A stretch of DNA of 41,244 nt. Origin: an uncultured Rothia sp. GTDB lineage: Bacteria; Actinomycetota; Actinomycetes; Actinomycetales; Micrococcaceae. Positions 10,101-18,036 of the stretch are shown here, piece after piece. The translations under genes were made by a program, and so were the position numbers. The stretch is taken from positions 1-41,244 of the forward strand of contig CAMIIP010000015.1 in assembly GCA_946222285.1 (NCBI GenBank), in the 5' to 3' direction. Each line of letters begins with the position of its first letter. The stretch's first letter is position 1. The notes under the pieces were generated by a model. It saw only the letters and a list, made by a program, of their open reading frames with translations. It was not told the DNA's origin and did not search any database.

Positions 10101-10269
10101 CTCACTGGGCGAGAAGATCGATGAAAAACTCATCCAAACCCGCCGCGAAGAGATTAAACGCCAGCAGAGTGAAATCTCTCATAAGAAGCACAAAGCCGCT
10201 GAACGGAAGAAATCGAAAAGTCAGCAGACAGGCTCGGCGCTAGTCACCGAAGAAGGAGGCAGAAGCTAA
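7108..10269 (+). CDS. mrpA: Mrp cation/proton antiporter subunit A with fused MnhB domain
   Basis: The largest subunit of the multi-gene Mrp Na+(Li+, K+)/H+ antiporter of the cell membrane. The 1053-aa protein has an N-terminal NuoL-like proton-channel part: FIFWEVTTILSYLLIGHS with the key Glu136 of TM5, LSKSALFPLHFWLPGAM with the TM7 Lys, and PVSAYLHAAAMVKAGIYLLIR. A DUF4040-like segment follows, and from about residue 880 there is an MnhB domain marked by GHNLPGGGFAGGLLVGLAF. The fusion explains the absence of a separate B gene, as is usual in actinobacteria. A charged tail rich in Lys ends the protein. The start is GTG at 7108. The stop overlaps the next ATG (TAATG), so translation is coupled. 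Confidence 0.95.
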   Translation: MITILLAFFVVWLCTPLIYKGLGHKTFYALAILPAGALVYVLTKTPQIMNGEPWVEHYEWISALNLELTFRMDILSWVMSLLVLGVGSLVLFYCTAYFSHSSESVSGFAAHLFSFCGAMFGLITSDDFIVMFIFWEVTTILSYLLIGHSHNRISARRSAIQALTVTTAGGLAMFVGLVMLGQSAGTYSLTELVERGPALVAAIESGNGIMTGAQLSTALFLILCGALSKSALFPLHFWLPGAMAAPTPVSAYLHAAAMVKAGIYLLIRLSPGYGMVPIWENVLVIFGAFTMIFGGWVALRQTDLKLILAYGTVSQLGFLALIVSAGTPDALYSAMAMMLAHSLFKAALFLTVGIIDHQAGTRDIRKISGIYRRAPKLFIVGLISAASMAGIPPLAGFVAKEAVLETYLDRLVHAYDGGVLLLDIITVGAMLLGSMLTFAYSARFVWGAFAAKPVGYLQSPEELKYCRPADFHSDEKKNSQQKSPDTLFHPVGVSFLLSPMILTVLTVAFGLYPEPVHTWISAHIKPIGEYHLHLALWHGITPALLTSLVIMAVGAMLFFARKPIEQFQNALPHWPAASTVYRNVIDLLDRFAVWITGQTQRGSLGFYLGIILITAVTVPTVVLFLAETPPLANIRVNVSPAEWAIALVMITASFVVLWARKRFLAILMVSVTGYGMATLFAIRSAPDLAITQLLVETLSLVAFVLALRVLPRNIRTEKIRGKRERTHQSMRIIISIGFGVLMMALAMFTFSSRSLDPISLALPKMAYEIGDGANIVNVILVDTRGWDTFGEISVLAIAATGVASLLFIEGRKDRETKKSLDTQALRIFDKRYAERTYLSTEQRVAGQFSSVQRDPFIVAGRTLPPERRSILLEVMTRLLFHTLIMVSLYLLVVGHNLPGGGFAGGLLVGLAFAVRYLAGGGRELREASPISPGAFLGTGLGIAALYAAAPLLFGDPVFTSYTLHWHMPIFGDVKFVTATIFDIGVYLLVIGLALDVLRSLGEKIDEKLIQTRREEIKRQQSEISHKKHKAAERKKSKSQQTGSALVTEEGGRS

Positions 10270-10784
10270 TGGCAATTGACCTCAGCCTTATTCTCGTGAT
10301 GGGTGTGATGTACGGCGTGGGCGTTTACCTCGTTCTAGACCGCACGATGACACGAGTTCTCCTCGGTCTCATGCTACTTACCAACGCCACCAACCTGCTG
10401 ATTTTGCATGCTGGTGGACCTGCCGGTCTAGCTCCCATCTTCAACAAAGATATCGCCCCCGAGGAATATTCAGACCCGCTCCCGCAGGCGCTGGTTCTTA
10501 CCTCCATCGTGATTTCTTTTGCGATTACCGCCCTCATGCTCGGCCTCATCTACCGTGCCTGGGTGCTCTCCCGCGGCGACGAAATCACAGATGACGCCGA
10601 AGACCGCAAGGTCGCTATGCAGTCAGCCTACGACCCTGAAGAAGATACCCCGGCAACCACCGATGAATCAGAATTCGACGGGGATGAGCAAACCCGTGAA
10701 AGGAACCTACACATTCAACACATCAAAGAAGAAAAGAAGACCGTGCAGCCTGCCGGTTCTGAAGGAAAGGGTGCTCGCGAATGA
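10269..10784 (+). CDS. mrpC: Mrp antiporter subunit C
   Basis: A NuoK-like membrane subunit of the Mrp complex, 171 aa. It has three membrane spans: ILVMGVMYGVGVYLVL, the TRVLLGLMLLTNATNLLIL block typical of MnhC/MrpC, and LPQALVLTSIVISFAITALML. The core domain is about 110 aa; the remaining 60 residues form an acidic, disordered C-terminal tail, longer than in Bacillus MrpC. It starts inside the TAATG overlap with subunit A and overlaps subunit D by 4 nt (ATGA). Confidence 0.94.
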   Translation: MAIDLSLILVMGVMYGVGVYLVLDRTMTRVLLGLMLLTNATNLLILHAGGPAGLAPIFNKDIAPEEYSDPLPQALVLTSIVISFAITALMLGLIYRAWVLSRGDEITDDAEDRKVAMQSAYDPEEDTPATTDESEFDGDEQTRERNLHIQHIKEEKKTVQPAGSEGKGARE

Positions 10785-12448
10785 ATACAGTTTCCCTAGC
10801 GCCACTTGCCATTGTGATTCTCTTCTTTGCCGCGGCTATCACCTTCGCGCTTTCGCACCGGGTACGGCTCCAGCGAATCATCTCGCTGGTAGCAATGGTG
10901 GCGGTTCTCGTTCTCGAATCCACTCTCTTGATGTCGGTCTGGGACGGCGCACCCCGCGTGGTACAACTTGCTGACTGGCCCGCGCCCTTTGGCATCACGA
11001 TGGTGGTGGATCAACTCTCCGCGCTCCTACTGTTGGTGAGTTCGGTGATCTCCCTCGCCGTCCTGATCTTTGCCTCGGGGCAGGAAGTTGCCGATAACGA
11101 CTACGAAGTGCCTATCTCCGTTTTCTACCCCACATATCTGTTGCTACTGGCCGGAGTGTCTAACGCTTTTCTCGCCGGTGATCTTTTCAATCTTTACGTG
11201 GGTTTCGAGATTCTGCTGATGGCAAGTTATGTGCTCATCACCATGAACGCTAACACCCCGCGTATTCGCTCGGGTACCACCTACATCGTAGTGTCTGTGG
11301 TTTCCTCCATTCTCTTTCTCACCGCAATTGGCTTTATCTACGCCTCGGTGGGTACCGTGAATATGGCTGACCTTTCGCTGAAACTACAAACTCTCCCCAC
11401 GGGTACGCAGCTCCAATTACACCTCATGCTCTTGATTGCCTTCGGTATCAAGGCGGCGGTCTTTCCCCTCTCGCTCTGGCTTCCCGACTCCTACCCGACG
11501 GCGCCCGCTCCGGTCACTGCGGTCTTTGCGGGTCTTCTGACCAAGGTGGGTGTATATGCCATTATTCGTACCGAAACTCTTCTCTTTCCCGGAGGAACGC
11601 TCGATACTCTTTTGAGCGTCGTCGCTGTCCTGACCCTAGTGGTAGGCATCTTAGGTGCGCTGGCGCAAGAAGATATTAAACGAATGCTCTCCTTTATTCT
11701 GATTAGTCATATCGGCTATATGATTTGGGGTATTTCGCTCAACAACGAGCTAGGTATCACTACGGTGGTCTTCTACCTGGCTCATCACATTGTGATTCAG
11801 ACCGGGCTCTTCTTGGTGGTTGCGCTGATTGAACGTAGAGGAGGATCCGCCAACGTGGAACGTCTAGGAGGAATGCTCAAAGTTGCGCCCTGGCTCGCGG
11901 TTCTCTACTTTATTCCCGCAATCAACCTCGGTGGTATTCCACCGTTCTCAGGGTTCATCGGCAAAATTGGCTTGCTCCAGGCATCCGTTGAAGCTAACAC
12001 CTGGCAGGCATACATGATGGCTGGCGTGGGTATGTTCGTTTCCCTGCTCACTTTGCTCGCTGTAGCTCGTGTATGGAATAAGGTGTTCTGGCGCTCGGCA
12101 ACCAAGGCAGAAAAGCCCACCAAGGTTATGCTGCGGGCAGAGCACGACGCCGTATCGAAGGGGAAAAACCTGCTCAACCGCCACGACCACAAGCCGATTC
12201 CTCGTACTATGGTGGGTTCGGCAGTGGGACTGGTTGCAGTGGGCACAGCAATTACGCTCTTTGCCGCACCACTATTCGAGCTAGCTACACACGCTTCGGA
12301 CAATCTTGTTCACCCCGACCGCTATATCGAATCGGTGCTGGGACCAGAAACCCCTGACCGGCAGGCTTACCTGCAGGAATTCCTTGACCAGCAAAACGCC
12401 GCCTCTAACGAAGATGCGGTGGACGACGCAGAGATGGTGAGCGAATAA
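10781..12448 (+). CDS. mrpD: Mrp antiporter subunit D
   Basis: A NuoN/NuoM-like proton-translocating subunit of the Mrp complex, 555 aa, about 14 membrane spans. It carries FNLYVGFEILLMASYVLI with the conserved TM5 Glu, IKAAVFPLSLWLPDSYPTAP with the TM7 Lys, and GGIPPFSGFIGKIGLLQAS, all hallmarks of MnhD/MrpD. After the last core helix an extra loop and a final hydrophobic segment (VGSAVGLVAVGTAITLFAAP) precede an acidic tail. It starts 4 nt inside subunit C and its TAA overlaps the ATG of subunit E, so the proteins are probably made in fixed ratio. Confidence 0.95.
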   Translation: MNTVSLAPLAIVILFFAAAITFALSHRVRLQRIISLVAMVAVLVLESTLLMSVWDGAPRVVQLADWPAPFGITMVVDQLSALLLLVSSVISLAVLIFASGQEVADNDYEVPISVFYPTYLLLLAGVSNAFLAGDLFNLYVGFEILLMASYVLITMNANTPRIRSGTTYIVVSVVSSILFLTAIGFIYASVGTVNMADLSLKLQTLPTGTQLQLHLMLLIAFGIKAAVFPLSLWLPDSYPTAPAPVTAVFAGLLTKVGVYAIIRTETLLFPGGTLDTLLSVVAVLTLVVGILGALAQEDIKRMLSFILISHIGYMIWGISLNNELGITTVVFYLAHHIVIQTGLFLVVALIERRGGSANVERLGGMLKVAPWLAVLYFIPAINLGGIPPFSGFIGKIGLLQASVEANTWQAYMMAGVGMFVSLLTLLAVARVWNKVFWRSATKAEKPTKVMLRAEHDAVSKGKNLLNRHDHKPIPRTMVGSAVGLVAVGTAITLFAAPLFELATHASDNLVHPDRYIESVLGPETPDRQAYLQEFLDQQNAASNEDAVDDAEMVSE

Positions 12449-13032
12449 TGTCCCAGGGAAACAACTCGTTGATGAATAGGTTCCTTCACGGCATACCACC
12501 CTTTATCTGGCTAACCTTCGTGTGGTGCGCAGTCTGGCGAGACTTCGGGCTCCCCAGCCTAGCCTTCGGTGCGCTCCTGGCACTTCTGGTGTTGTTCGTC
12601 TTCCGTCTGCCCACTCTCTACCTCTCCAACCGGTTCAATATTTGGTACGGCTTCCTCTTTATCTGCTACTTCATCTACCAGGTAGCGGCCGCTAGCTTCC
12701 AGGTGCTCTGGGTAGCTCTCACCTACAAGCCGCCGTTGCGGAACGCCGTCGTCGCCGTCCAACTGAGAACCCACTCGGATCTGTGGCTGACTGCTGTTTC
12801 ACATGCTATGTCGCTTATCCCCGGCTCGCTTGTCGTCGACGTTGACCGCGCCAATTCCACCCTCTACTTCCACGTCTTCAACGCACCTAACGACGACGTT
12901 GTCGAAGAATTTCGCAACGAAGCCCACCGGATTGAGGCAATGGTTCTGAAGGCCGTAGGCACCAAAGAAGAGTACACAATGATCAAAGAAGAGGCGCGTA
13001 AGAAGGCACAGCGAGGGGAGAAACGCTCATGA
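12448..13032 (+). CDS. mrpE: Mrp antiporter subunit E
   Basis: A membrane subunit of 194 aa needed for Mrp assembly in other bacteria. Two or three N-terminal spans (WLTFVWCAVWRDFGLPSLAFG, ALLALLVLFVFRLP, FLFICYFIYQVAAASFQVLW) are followed by a cytosolic part with SLIPGSLVVDVDRANSTLYFHVF, the typical MnhE segment. It overlaps subunit D by 1 nt and subunit F by 4 nt. Confidence 0.93.
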   Translation: MSQGNNSLMNRFLHGIPPFIWLTFVWCAVWRDFGLPSLAFGALLALLVLFVFRLPTLYLSNRFNIWYGFLFICYFIYQVAAASFQVLWVALTYKPPLRNAVVAVQLRTHSDLWLTAVSHAMSLIPGSLVVDVDRANSTLYFHVFNAPNDDVVEEFRNEAHRIEAMVLKAVGTKEEYTMIKEEARKKAQRGEKRS

Positions 13033-13409
13033 ACGACATAGTCATCTGGGTCTGCGGGCTGATTTTGACCATCGCAGCAATCGGTACCGTCTTCCGTATC
13101 TGGCGCGGACCCACGTTACTTGACCGCGTACTGGCTAGCGACGTTCTGGTCGCGATTATCGTGGCTGTTCTGTGCGTCACTATGGTCGCTAAAGATTCTT
13201 ACGAGCTTATTGCCCTGGTGCTGGTGATCGCGGCGGTTGGTTTTATCGGTTCGGTGACCGTGGCACGCTATGCTAACAATGCGCCGTCCAAAGAGGAACG
13301 TTTGAAACCTTCGCGCATTCAAGAAGTCAATAAGAATGATCCGCAGGCCAAAGCACGGCTGAAAAAGGCTCGATTGCAGGCACAGGCTCGGAAGCGTAAG
13401 AGGGGTTAA
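13029..13409 (+). CDS. mrpF: Mrp antiporter subunit F
   Basis: A small three-span membrane subunit, 126 aa. The MnhF core FRIWRGPTLLDRVLASDVL is clear around residues 24-42, followed by two more spans. A very basic C-terminal tail (KARLKKARLQAQARKRKRG) extends past the usual length of about 90 aa and would lie on the cytosolic side, opposite in charge to the acidic tails of subunits C, D and G. It overlaps subunit E by 4 nt. Confidence 0.92.
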   Translation: MNDIVIWVCGLILTIAAIGTVFRIWRGPTLLDRVLASDVLVAIIVAVLCVTMVAKDSYELIALVLVIAAVGFIGSVTVARYANNAPSKEERLKPSRIQEVNKNDPQAKARLKKARLQAQARKRKRG

Positions 13410-13411
13410 GC

Positions 13412-13846
13412 GTGGATGTTTTTTTAGATATTCTGACGGCGATTTGCCTGATTCTGGGCTGTGCGATGTCTCTGGGAGCAGCGATTGGTCTGGTACGTTT
13501 TCCTGATATTCTTTCCCGCCTGCATGCTGGCACTAAGCCGCAGGTATTTGGTTTGATGTTGCTTTTGCTGGCAGTGGGTCTTGATACGCAAAGCTGGGCC
13601 TATCTTCCGATTCTGCTGGTGGCGCTTTTGCTCCAGTTGCTCACAGTACCGATTTCTGCGCATATGGTGGGGCGCTCTGGCTACCGTAATAAGCACTTCC
13701 CCGCGGGGGATCTTAAACGCGACGACTTGCGTAAGATCGTGGAGGAAATTGAAGCTGAAGAGGCTGGTGAAGATCTCACCGGCGGAACTGAAGGAGATGT
13801 GGACGCCGGTGCTAAGGACGCCATGGTGGAGGAGCTCAGGAAGTAG
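13412..13846 (+). CDS. mrpG: Mrp antiporter subunit G
   Basis: The last gene of the antiporter operon; 144 aa, three membrane spans. The MnhG/PhaG core GAAIGLVRFPDILSRLHAG is present near residues 22-40, and an acidic tail (EEIEAEEAGEDLTGG) closes the protein. It begins with GTG two nt after the stop of subunit F. A nested hairpin lies 45 nt downstream, between this gene and the convergent ABC importer. Confidence 0.92.
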   Translation: MDVFLDILTAICLILGCAMSLGAAIGLVRFPDILSRLHAGTKPQVFGLMLLLLAVGLDTQSWAYLPILLVALLLQLLTVPISAHMVGRSGYRNKHFPAGDLKRDDLRKIVEEIEAEEAGEDLTGGTEGDVDAGAKDAMVEELRK

Positions 13847-13891
13847 GCTGTGGGTTTGAAGGCTGCGCAGTCCAAACTCTTAGGTAGAGAA

Positions 13892-13960
13892 AGTTTGTAC
13901 CAGATTTCTGCAATCTGACCAGATTAAACGTGGTCAGATTGCACTTTTCTGGTACAAACT
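13892..13960. terminator. Nested hairpin between convergent operons
   Basis: Outer arms of 13 bp (AGTTTGTACCAGA at 13892-13904 with TCTGGTACAAACT at 13948-13960) enclose inner arms of 12 bp (GCAATCTGACCA at 13910-13921 with TGGTCAGATTGC at 13931-13942) around a 9-nt loop. It has no T-run, so it is either an unusual bidirectional terminator or a palindromic mobile-type element. It lies between mrpG and the ABC permease, both ending here. Confidence 0.65.
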
Positions 13961-13970
13961 CGCGCGTCGT

Positions 13971-14777
13971 TTACCTAAGCACCTTCTGCGCCGTCCAATC
14001 TAGAGTCATGCCCAAAGCACCAATGACCAAGATAACAGCGAGCATTTCATCGTAGGCCAAGCGGTCGCGGGCGTTGAGAATTTCGTAGCCCAGTCCCGAT
14101 GAAACACCCAGCATCTCCGCTGGCACGATAATCACCCAGGCGATACCCAGAGCCAGGCGGATACCCGAAAGTACATAGGGTTTAACGCTGGGGACGACGA
14201 CGGTCCACAACGCTTCAAAGGGCGTGGCGCCGAGTGTCTGGGCAACATGTAAGTGCTGCTGATCTAGCGCTCGCACTCCCGAAACCGTGTTGAGAGTAAC
14301 GGGCCAGACCGCAGCCATGGCCACCAGGAAGATGACTGGGGAGGAGCCAACCCCGAAGAGTGCTACTGCAATCGGTGCCCAGGAGAGTGGGGAGACCATA
14401 CGCAAAAATTGAACCAGTGGCGCGGAGAATTGATCGATAGAGCGGGAGAAGCCAATTAATAGCCCCAGCGGAATACCGATCACCACTGCGATTGCCAGGC
14501 CAGCCAGCAATCGCCAGAGACTCACTCCTATGTCGGAGAGCAAAACTCCCCGACCCCAGAGCGCCCCGAAAGCACCGGGAATATTCTCGGGTGCGAAGGC
14601 AGCCAGCATAGTGTTGCCCTGCGCGGAATGGGTGAAAACCCACCAGAGCGCAATCGCAAAGACAAGGCCAGCGATACCTAAAACCCAGCCCTGGAGAAGA
14701 CCAGGTTTCGCCTTGCTAGGGGCAGATGCGTTGGAAACCGGCTTCTGGGAGCGGGTTTCGTTGGTGAGTAGGCTCAT
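13971..14777 (-). CDS. ABC importer permease, SsuC/TauC/NrtB type
   Basis: A 268-aa inner-membrane permease of the BPD_transp_1 family with about six spans. The EAA loop that contacts the ATPase is visible as LHVAQTLGATPFEALWTVVVPSVKPYVLSGIRLALG. It forms an importer with the two genes upstream: it overlaps the binding-protein gene by 4 nt (ATGA). The family takes up sulfonates, taurine, nitrate, bicarbonate or thiamine precursors; the sequence alone does not decide which. Confidence 0.9.
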   Translation of the reverse strand: MSLLTNETRSQKPVSNASAPSKAKPGLLQGWVLGIAGLVFAIALWWVFTHSAQGNTMLAAFAPENIPGAFGALWGRGVLLSDIGVSLWRLLAGLAIAVVIGIPLGLLIGFSRSIDQFSAPLVQFLRMVSPLSWAPIAVALFGVGSSPVIFLVAMAAVWPVTLNTVSGVRALDQQHLHVAQTLGATPFEALWTVVVPSVKPYVLSGIRLALGIAWVIIVPAEMLGVSSGLGYEILNARDRLAYDEMLAVILVIGALGMTLDWTAQKVLR

Positions 14778-16000
14778 GGGTTCGCTCCTGGGGTGGTTTC
14801 GCCGTCAATTTCTTCAGTGCGCTTGGTGCCGGACTGCCCAAAAACGCTGAGACCACCCACGGCTGCGATCGCGGTAGAGACCAGTTCTTCATTCACCAGC
14901 TCTTCGTGGACTCGCCCGGGGTCAAGAGAATCTAAGAAATCTGTGGGGGCATCCATGAGCGTATCGCGCATGTGACTTATGAGCTCTTGAGTAAATGAAG
15001 CGTAGGGGTAGGGTTGGAACTGTAAGAGTTGTCCGCCCCAGGAAGGGTATTTCACAGCGTCCCGATGATTTGCTAAATGGTCGGTCATAGCTCGTAAGAT
15101 CACCTGGGGCTTTTGCGGCAGGTAGGTATCCGAGAGAATCTTGGCGGCTTCTTCGCGGTGCTCGCGGGCGAAAACTTGCGCCTCAACTAGGGCTTTGATG
15201 AAGTTCTGCGCGGCGTCGTCCTTGCGGTCAATGAGCGAGCCGCGCATCATGGTGACGCAGCAGGCGTGATCTCGCCAAACGTCTCCCATAAAACGGTGAA
15301 TCCGCCCCTTTTTCTGCGCGACGGCGGCGGCGTTGAAGGGATCGGCAACGGTAAAAGCTGCGATGGTGCCGTTAGCTAGAGCGGGAATCATGTCCGATGG
15401 TGCCATGACCACCAGGGCAACTTCGCCCTTGGTTGCATCGGCAGTTTGCCTGATGACCGGCGTCAATCCGGCTTCGCGCAAAATCTTCTGCACCAAAATA
15501 TTGTGAATAGAGAACCAGCCCGGAATTGCCACGGTTTCACCGGCGAGCTGGGCGGTATCAGAGACGGACGGCGCAACGGTCAGCGCCGAACCGTTTACAT
15601 GATTCCAGGCGACGACCTGGGCATCTGCACCCAGGTCATATTTGAGGTAGACCGCCATAGGCATGAGCAGATGAATCACATCTACCGTGCCCGAAATGAA
15701 AGCTTCGGTCAGCGATGCCCAAGAACGAAAGAGTACCGGTTTCGCTACCTGAACTCCGTGTTTTTCATAGAGTCCCTTGGCGTGCGCCAGTAGCAGGGGA
15801 GACGAATCGGTAATCGGCAGGTAGCCAATTTTCAGCGGACTGCCGGGCTCTGCTCCCGTTGCCTCTTTGCCCGAAGCACGACCCAGGGACGCCGCTCCCG
15901 CCACCGCTCCACCGGCGGCGAGTACTCCGCCCGTGCCGAGAAGAGCGCGGCGGGGCAGAGGTGAGTCTTGCTGATGAGAGGTATTCTGACCGCTAGACAC
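14774..16000 (-). CDS. ABC importer substrate-binding protein, NMT1/NrtA/SsuA type, Tat-exported
   Basis: A 408-aa extracytoplasmic binding protein. The N terminus has a twin-arginine signal (PRRALLGTGG at residues 16-25 followed by a hydrophobic Ala/Gly stretch), with no lipobox cysteine, so anchoring is unclear. The mature part starts with PLKIGYLPITDSSPLLLAHAKGLYEKHG, the typical NMT1/CmpA-NrtA opening, and includes AIPGWFSIHN and APSDMIPAL. The resemblance leans to the nitrate/bicarbonate branch, but the neighbouring acyl-CoA-dehydrogenase-like gene points to organosulfur use; I leave the substrate open. GTG at 16000 overlaps the ATPase gene by 8 nt. Confidence 0.88.
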   Translation of the reverse strand: MSSGQNTSHQQDSPLPRRALLGTGGVLAAGGAVAGAASLGRASGKEATGAEPGSPLKIGYLPITDSSPLLLAHAKGLYEKHGVQVAKPVLFRSWASLTEAFISGTVDVIHLLMPMAVYLKYDLGADAQVVAWNHVNGSALTVAPSVSDTAQLAGETVAIPGWFSIHNILVQKILREAGLTPVIRQTADATKGEVALVVMAPSDMIPALANGTIAAFTVADPFNAAAVAQKKGRIHRFMGDVWRDHACCVTMMRGSLIDRKDDAAQNFIKALVEAQVFAREHREEAAKILSDTYLPQKPQVILRAMTDHLANHRDAVKYPSWGGQLLQFQPYPYASFTQELISHMRDTLMDAPTDFLDSLDPGRVHEELVNEELVSTAIAAVGGLSVFGQSGTKRTEEIDGETTPGANP

Positions 16001-16736
16001 CGGCCACCTGCGCTGTATGAGAAGTTAGTGAAGAGGGCTCTTGCTCCGCGGATCCGCGGTAGTAGTTCAGGATTTCTTCGTGGGAGACCTTCTGCTTGCG
16101 GGGTTCCCAGAAGCGAACAAAGCCCTCGTGCGCTCGAAAGAAGCCGATGCGGTCGCCGATTGCGGTTGCCTCAGCAATGTCGTGGGAAACCATCAGAACG
16201 GTGAGGTTTAGGTCGTCAATGAGCGCTCGTAGCCAGGTTCGCAGTTCGGAGCGTGTGGCGGGATCTAGGGCGGAGAAAGGTTCGTCGAGTAGGAGCAGGG
16301 AGGGCCGAATTGCCAGAGCTCTGCCGATGGAAACTCGCTGTGCCTGACCGCCGGAAATTTCGCTGACGCGGCGGTTCTCTAGCCCCTGCAAACCGAGTCG
16401 TTCAATGAGCTGAGCGATGTTGGCAGGTTCAACTCTGCCAACATTTTGCTTGTACTTGGTGCCCAGTTCAATATTTTGACGCACGGTGAGCCAGGGAAAG
16501 AGCGCCGCCTGCTGAAAGACCATTGCTTGCCGGCCTTCACGATCTAGCTCAATCTTTCCGCTATCGAGGGTTTCCAGCCCGGCGACGGCGCGCAGGAGCG
16601 TGGATTTGCCGGAGCCGGTTTGCCCGAGGATCACGAAGGATTCTCCTGTTTTGAGGTCGAGAGAAACATTATCTAGTACGGGCGCGGGGGCGCCGGGGTA
16701 GGTTTTGGATGCCTTGCGGATGCTGAGAGCGTTCAT
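15993..16736 (-). CDS. ABC importer ATPase, SsuB/TauB/NrtC type
   Basis: A 247-aa cytosolic ATPase. It has Walker A GQTGSGKST (residues 38-46), the signature ISGGQAQRVSIGRAL, Walker B LLLLDEPFSALD and the switch His in LMVSHDIAEA. Similarity in layout is to SsuB/TauB. It is the first gene of the importer operon and overlaps the binding-protein gene by 8 nt. The ATG at 16736 has no good ribosome binding site; upstream lies a partial duplicate of the end of the acyl-CoA-dehydrogenase-like gene. Confidence 0.92.
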   Translation of the reverse strand: MNALSIRKASKTYPGAPAPVLDNVSLDLKTGESFVILGQTGSGKSTLLRAVAGLETLDSGKIELDREGRQAMVFQQAALFPWLTVRQNIELGTKYKQNVGRVEPANIAQLIERLGLQGLENRRVSEISGGQAQRVSIGRALAIRPSLLLLDEPFSALDPATRSELRTWLRALIDDLNLTVLMVSHDIAEATAIGDRIGFFRAHEGFVRFWEPRKQKVSHEEILNYYRGSAEQEPSSLTSHTAQVAGV

Positions 16737-16764
16737 GGTTTATGAAACCTGGCTAGAATCAGAT

Positions 16765-16796
16765 TTTGCTAGCTCGAATCTTAAGTGGCCTTCAGT
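16765..16796. repeat. 32-bp direct repeat, copy 1
   Basis: Identical over 32 bp to 16880-16911 (begins TTTGCTAGCTCGAATC, ends GGCCTTCAGT), copies 115 bp apart. On the minus strand this copy reads as HLRFELAK and runs to a stop ahead of the ATPase gene, mirroring the C terminus encoded by copy 2. This suggests a local tandem duplication of the gene end. Confidence 0.9.
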
Positions 16797-16869
16797 GGGA
16801 TGGAGGGCAATTTTCCGAGCGTGCGAGGAAGTAAAAATTGCCCGGAATGAGTCGCCGGCTGTGGTTGGT

Positions 16870-17924
16870 TTATGAGGCATTTGCTAGCTCGAATCTTAAG
16901 TGGCCTTCAGTCGGCGACTGCACCGGCAAGAACTGCGATTCGCGCAGGCGGCGTCCTGAAGGGGATTTCACCTTGTATGCTTTGCCGCCTACGGTGGAGA
17001 GCTCAAGGCGGGTTGCAGCGGTGGCGAGGTGGGATACGTCCAGACGAAGCTGGAGCAGGTGGCGGCGCTCAGCCTGGCTGGGCTTCTCTGCCAGTTCGGT
17101 GATTTCGCGGCGCAGGCGCTCATACTCTGCGTGAATATTCTCAAATTCTCCGCGGAAGATACCTTGCGAAACGTTTAAGTGCTCAGAAGCTGAGTCCAGT
17201 GCGGCGGCAGCGAGTCCCAGGCAGAAGGAGGACTGCACCAACAGGAAAGGAGTAAGAATTTTCTTGAGGAAGCCGGGAACATCGTCGGTCAGAATATCCG
17301 ATTCGGGCACAAAGAGGTTCTCAATTTTGGTGAAGCCCGATTCGGTGGCGTCCAGCGCCAGCAGACCCTTCTGGTATTTCACGTTGAAGCCTTCATTGCC
17401 AACTCGCGTCTGCACAATGAGCTTGTCCGATTCGCCTTCTGCGGCGTCGTCCAAAATAAGGGGCAGGACGACGACGCCGCCGGGATAGAGGTTGGACGCC
17501 CAGGAGATCACTCCGTTGAGTTGTAAGCCGCCCTCAACATGGGTGGCATGAACCTGAATCTCACCTACGCCATAAAGGCCGCTGCCATGGCGGTTGAGCC
17601 GGTGACTTCACCGCTTGCCATGCCTGCCGGTAGCTCTCGCCCTACGGCGTCGAAGAAAGCGATGGTGGAGCGATGTGCCCAGAGGGAAAAGGCGGTAGCG
17701 GCGCACTCTGTGGCGATATCGAAGCTGACGGCAATTTGGGGGAGTAGAGAACCTTCGCGGCCGAGTGTGAGCAGACCCTCAGAACCTAGTACTTTGAGGG
17801 TTTCAAAGGGCGAGCGCTGATCTTCATCAATCTCTGTTGCGTGTTCGGCGGCGAGGTTGAGAACCTGCTGGCGTTGGGGGTAGTCATAGAGGGGTTCTAG
17901 GGTGAAAGTGGCAGTTTCAGGCAT
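16870..17924 (-). pseudogene. Acyl-CoA-dehydrogenase-like flavoprotein, frameshifted
   Basis: Two adjacent reading frames together make one protein of about 350 aa. The 5' part (start ATG 17924, MPETATFTLEPLYDYPQ) has the N-terminal helical domain with ATECAATAFSLWAHRSTIAFF, and runs into TAG at 17565-17567. The 3' part continues in another frame as LYGVGEIQVHATHVEGGLQL, then the beta-domain and C-terminal helices, ending at 16870. Restoring one base near 17575 (GCGGCC read as GCGGCCC) joins them. The family includes true acyl-CoA dehydrogenases and FMN-dependent DszC/SfnB-type monooxygenases of sulfur compounds; being next to an SsuABC-like importer favours the latter, by inference. An alternative ATG lies at 17948. 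Confidence 0.72.
16880..16911. repeat. 32-bp direct repeat, copy 2
   Basis: The second copy encodes the last residues (EGHLRFELA) of the acyl-CoA-dehydrogenase-like reading frame, which ends at 16870. Confidence 0.9.
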
Positions 17925-17980
17925 GATTTTTCTCTTTCGGTGGTTCATGAGCGAAGGGTTTGGGGTAAATTTGGGTACAA

Positions 17981-18024
17981 AAAACGCCGCCGCGAAGACT
18001 ATACAGCCGTTGCGGCGGCGTTTT
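17981..18024 (-). terminator. Rho-independent terminator behind the DUF4242 gene
   Basis: A perfect 13-bp GC-rich stem (AAAACGCCGCCGC at 17981-17993 with GCGGCGGCGTTTT at 18012-18024). On the minus strand it is followed by a run of six T, beginning 13 nt after the DUF4242 stop codon. Confidence 0.85.
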
Positions 18025-18036
18025 CATTTCACCGAT

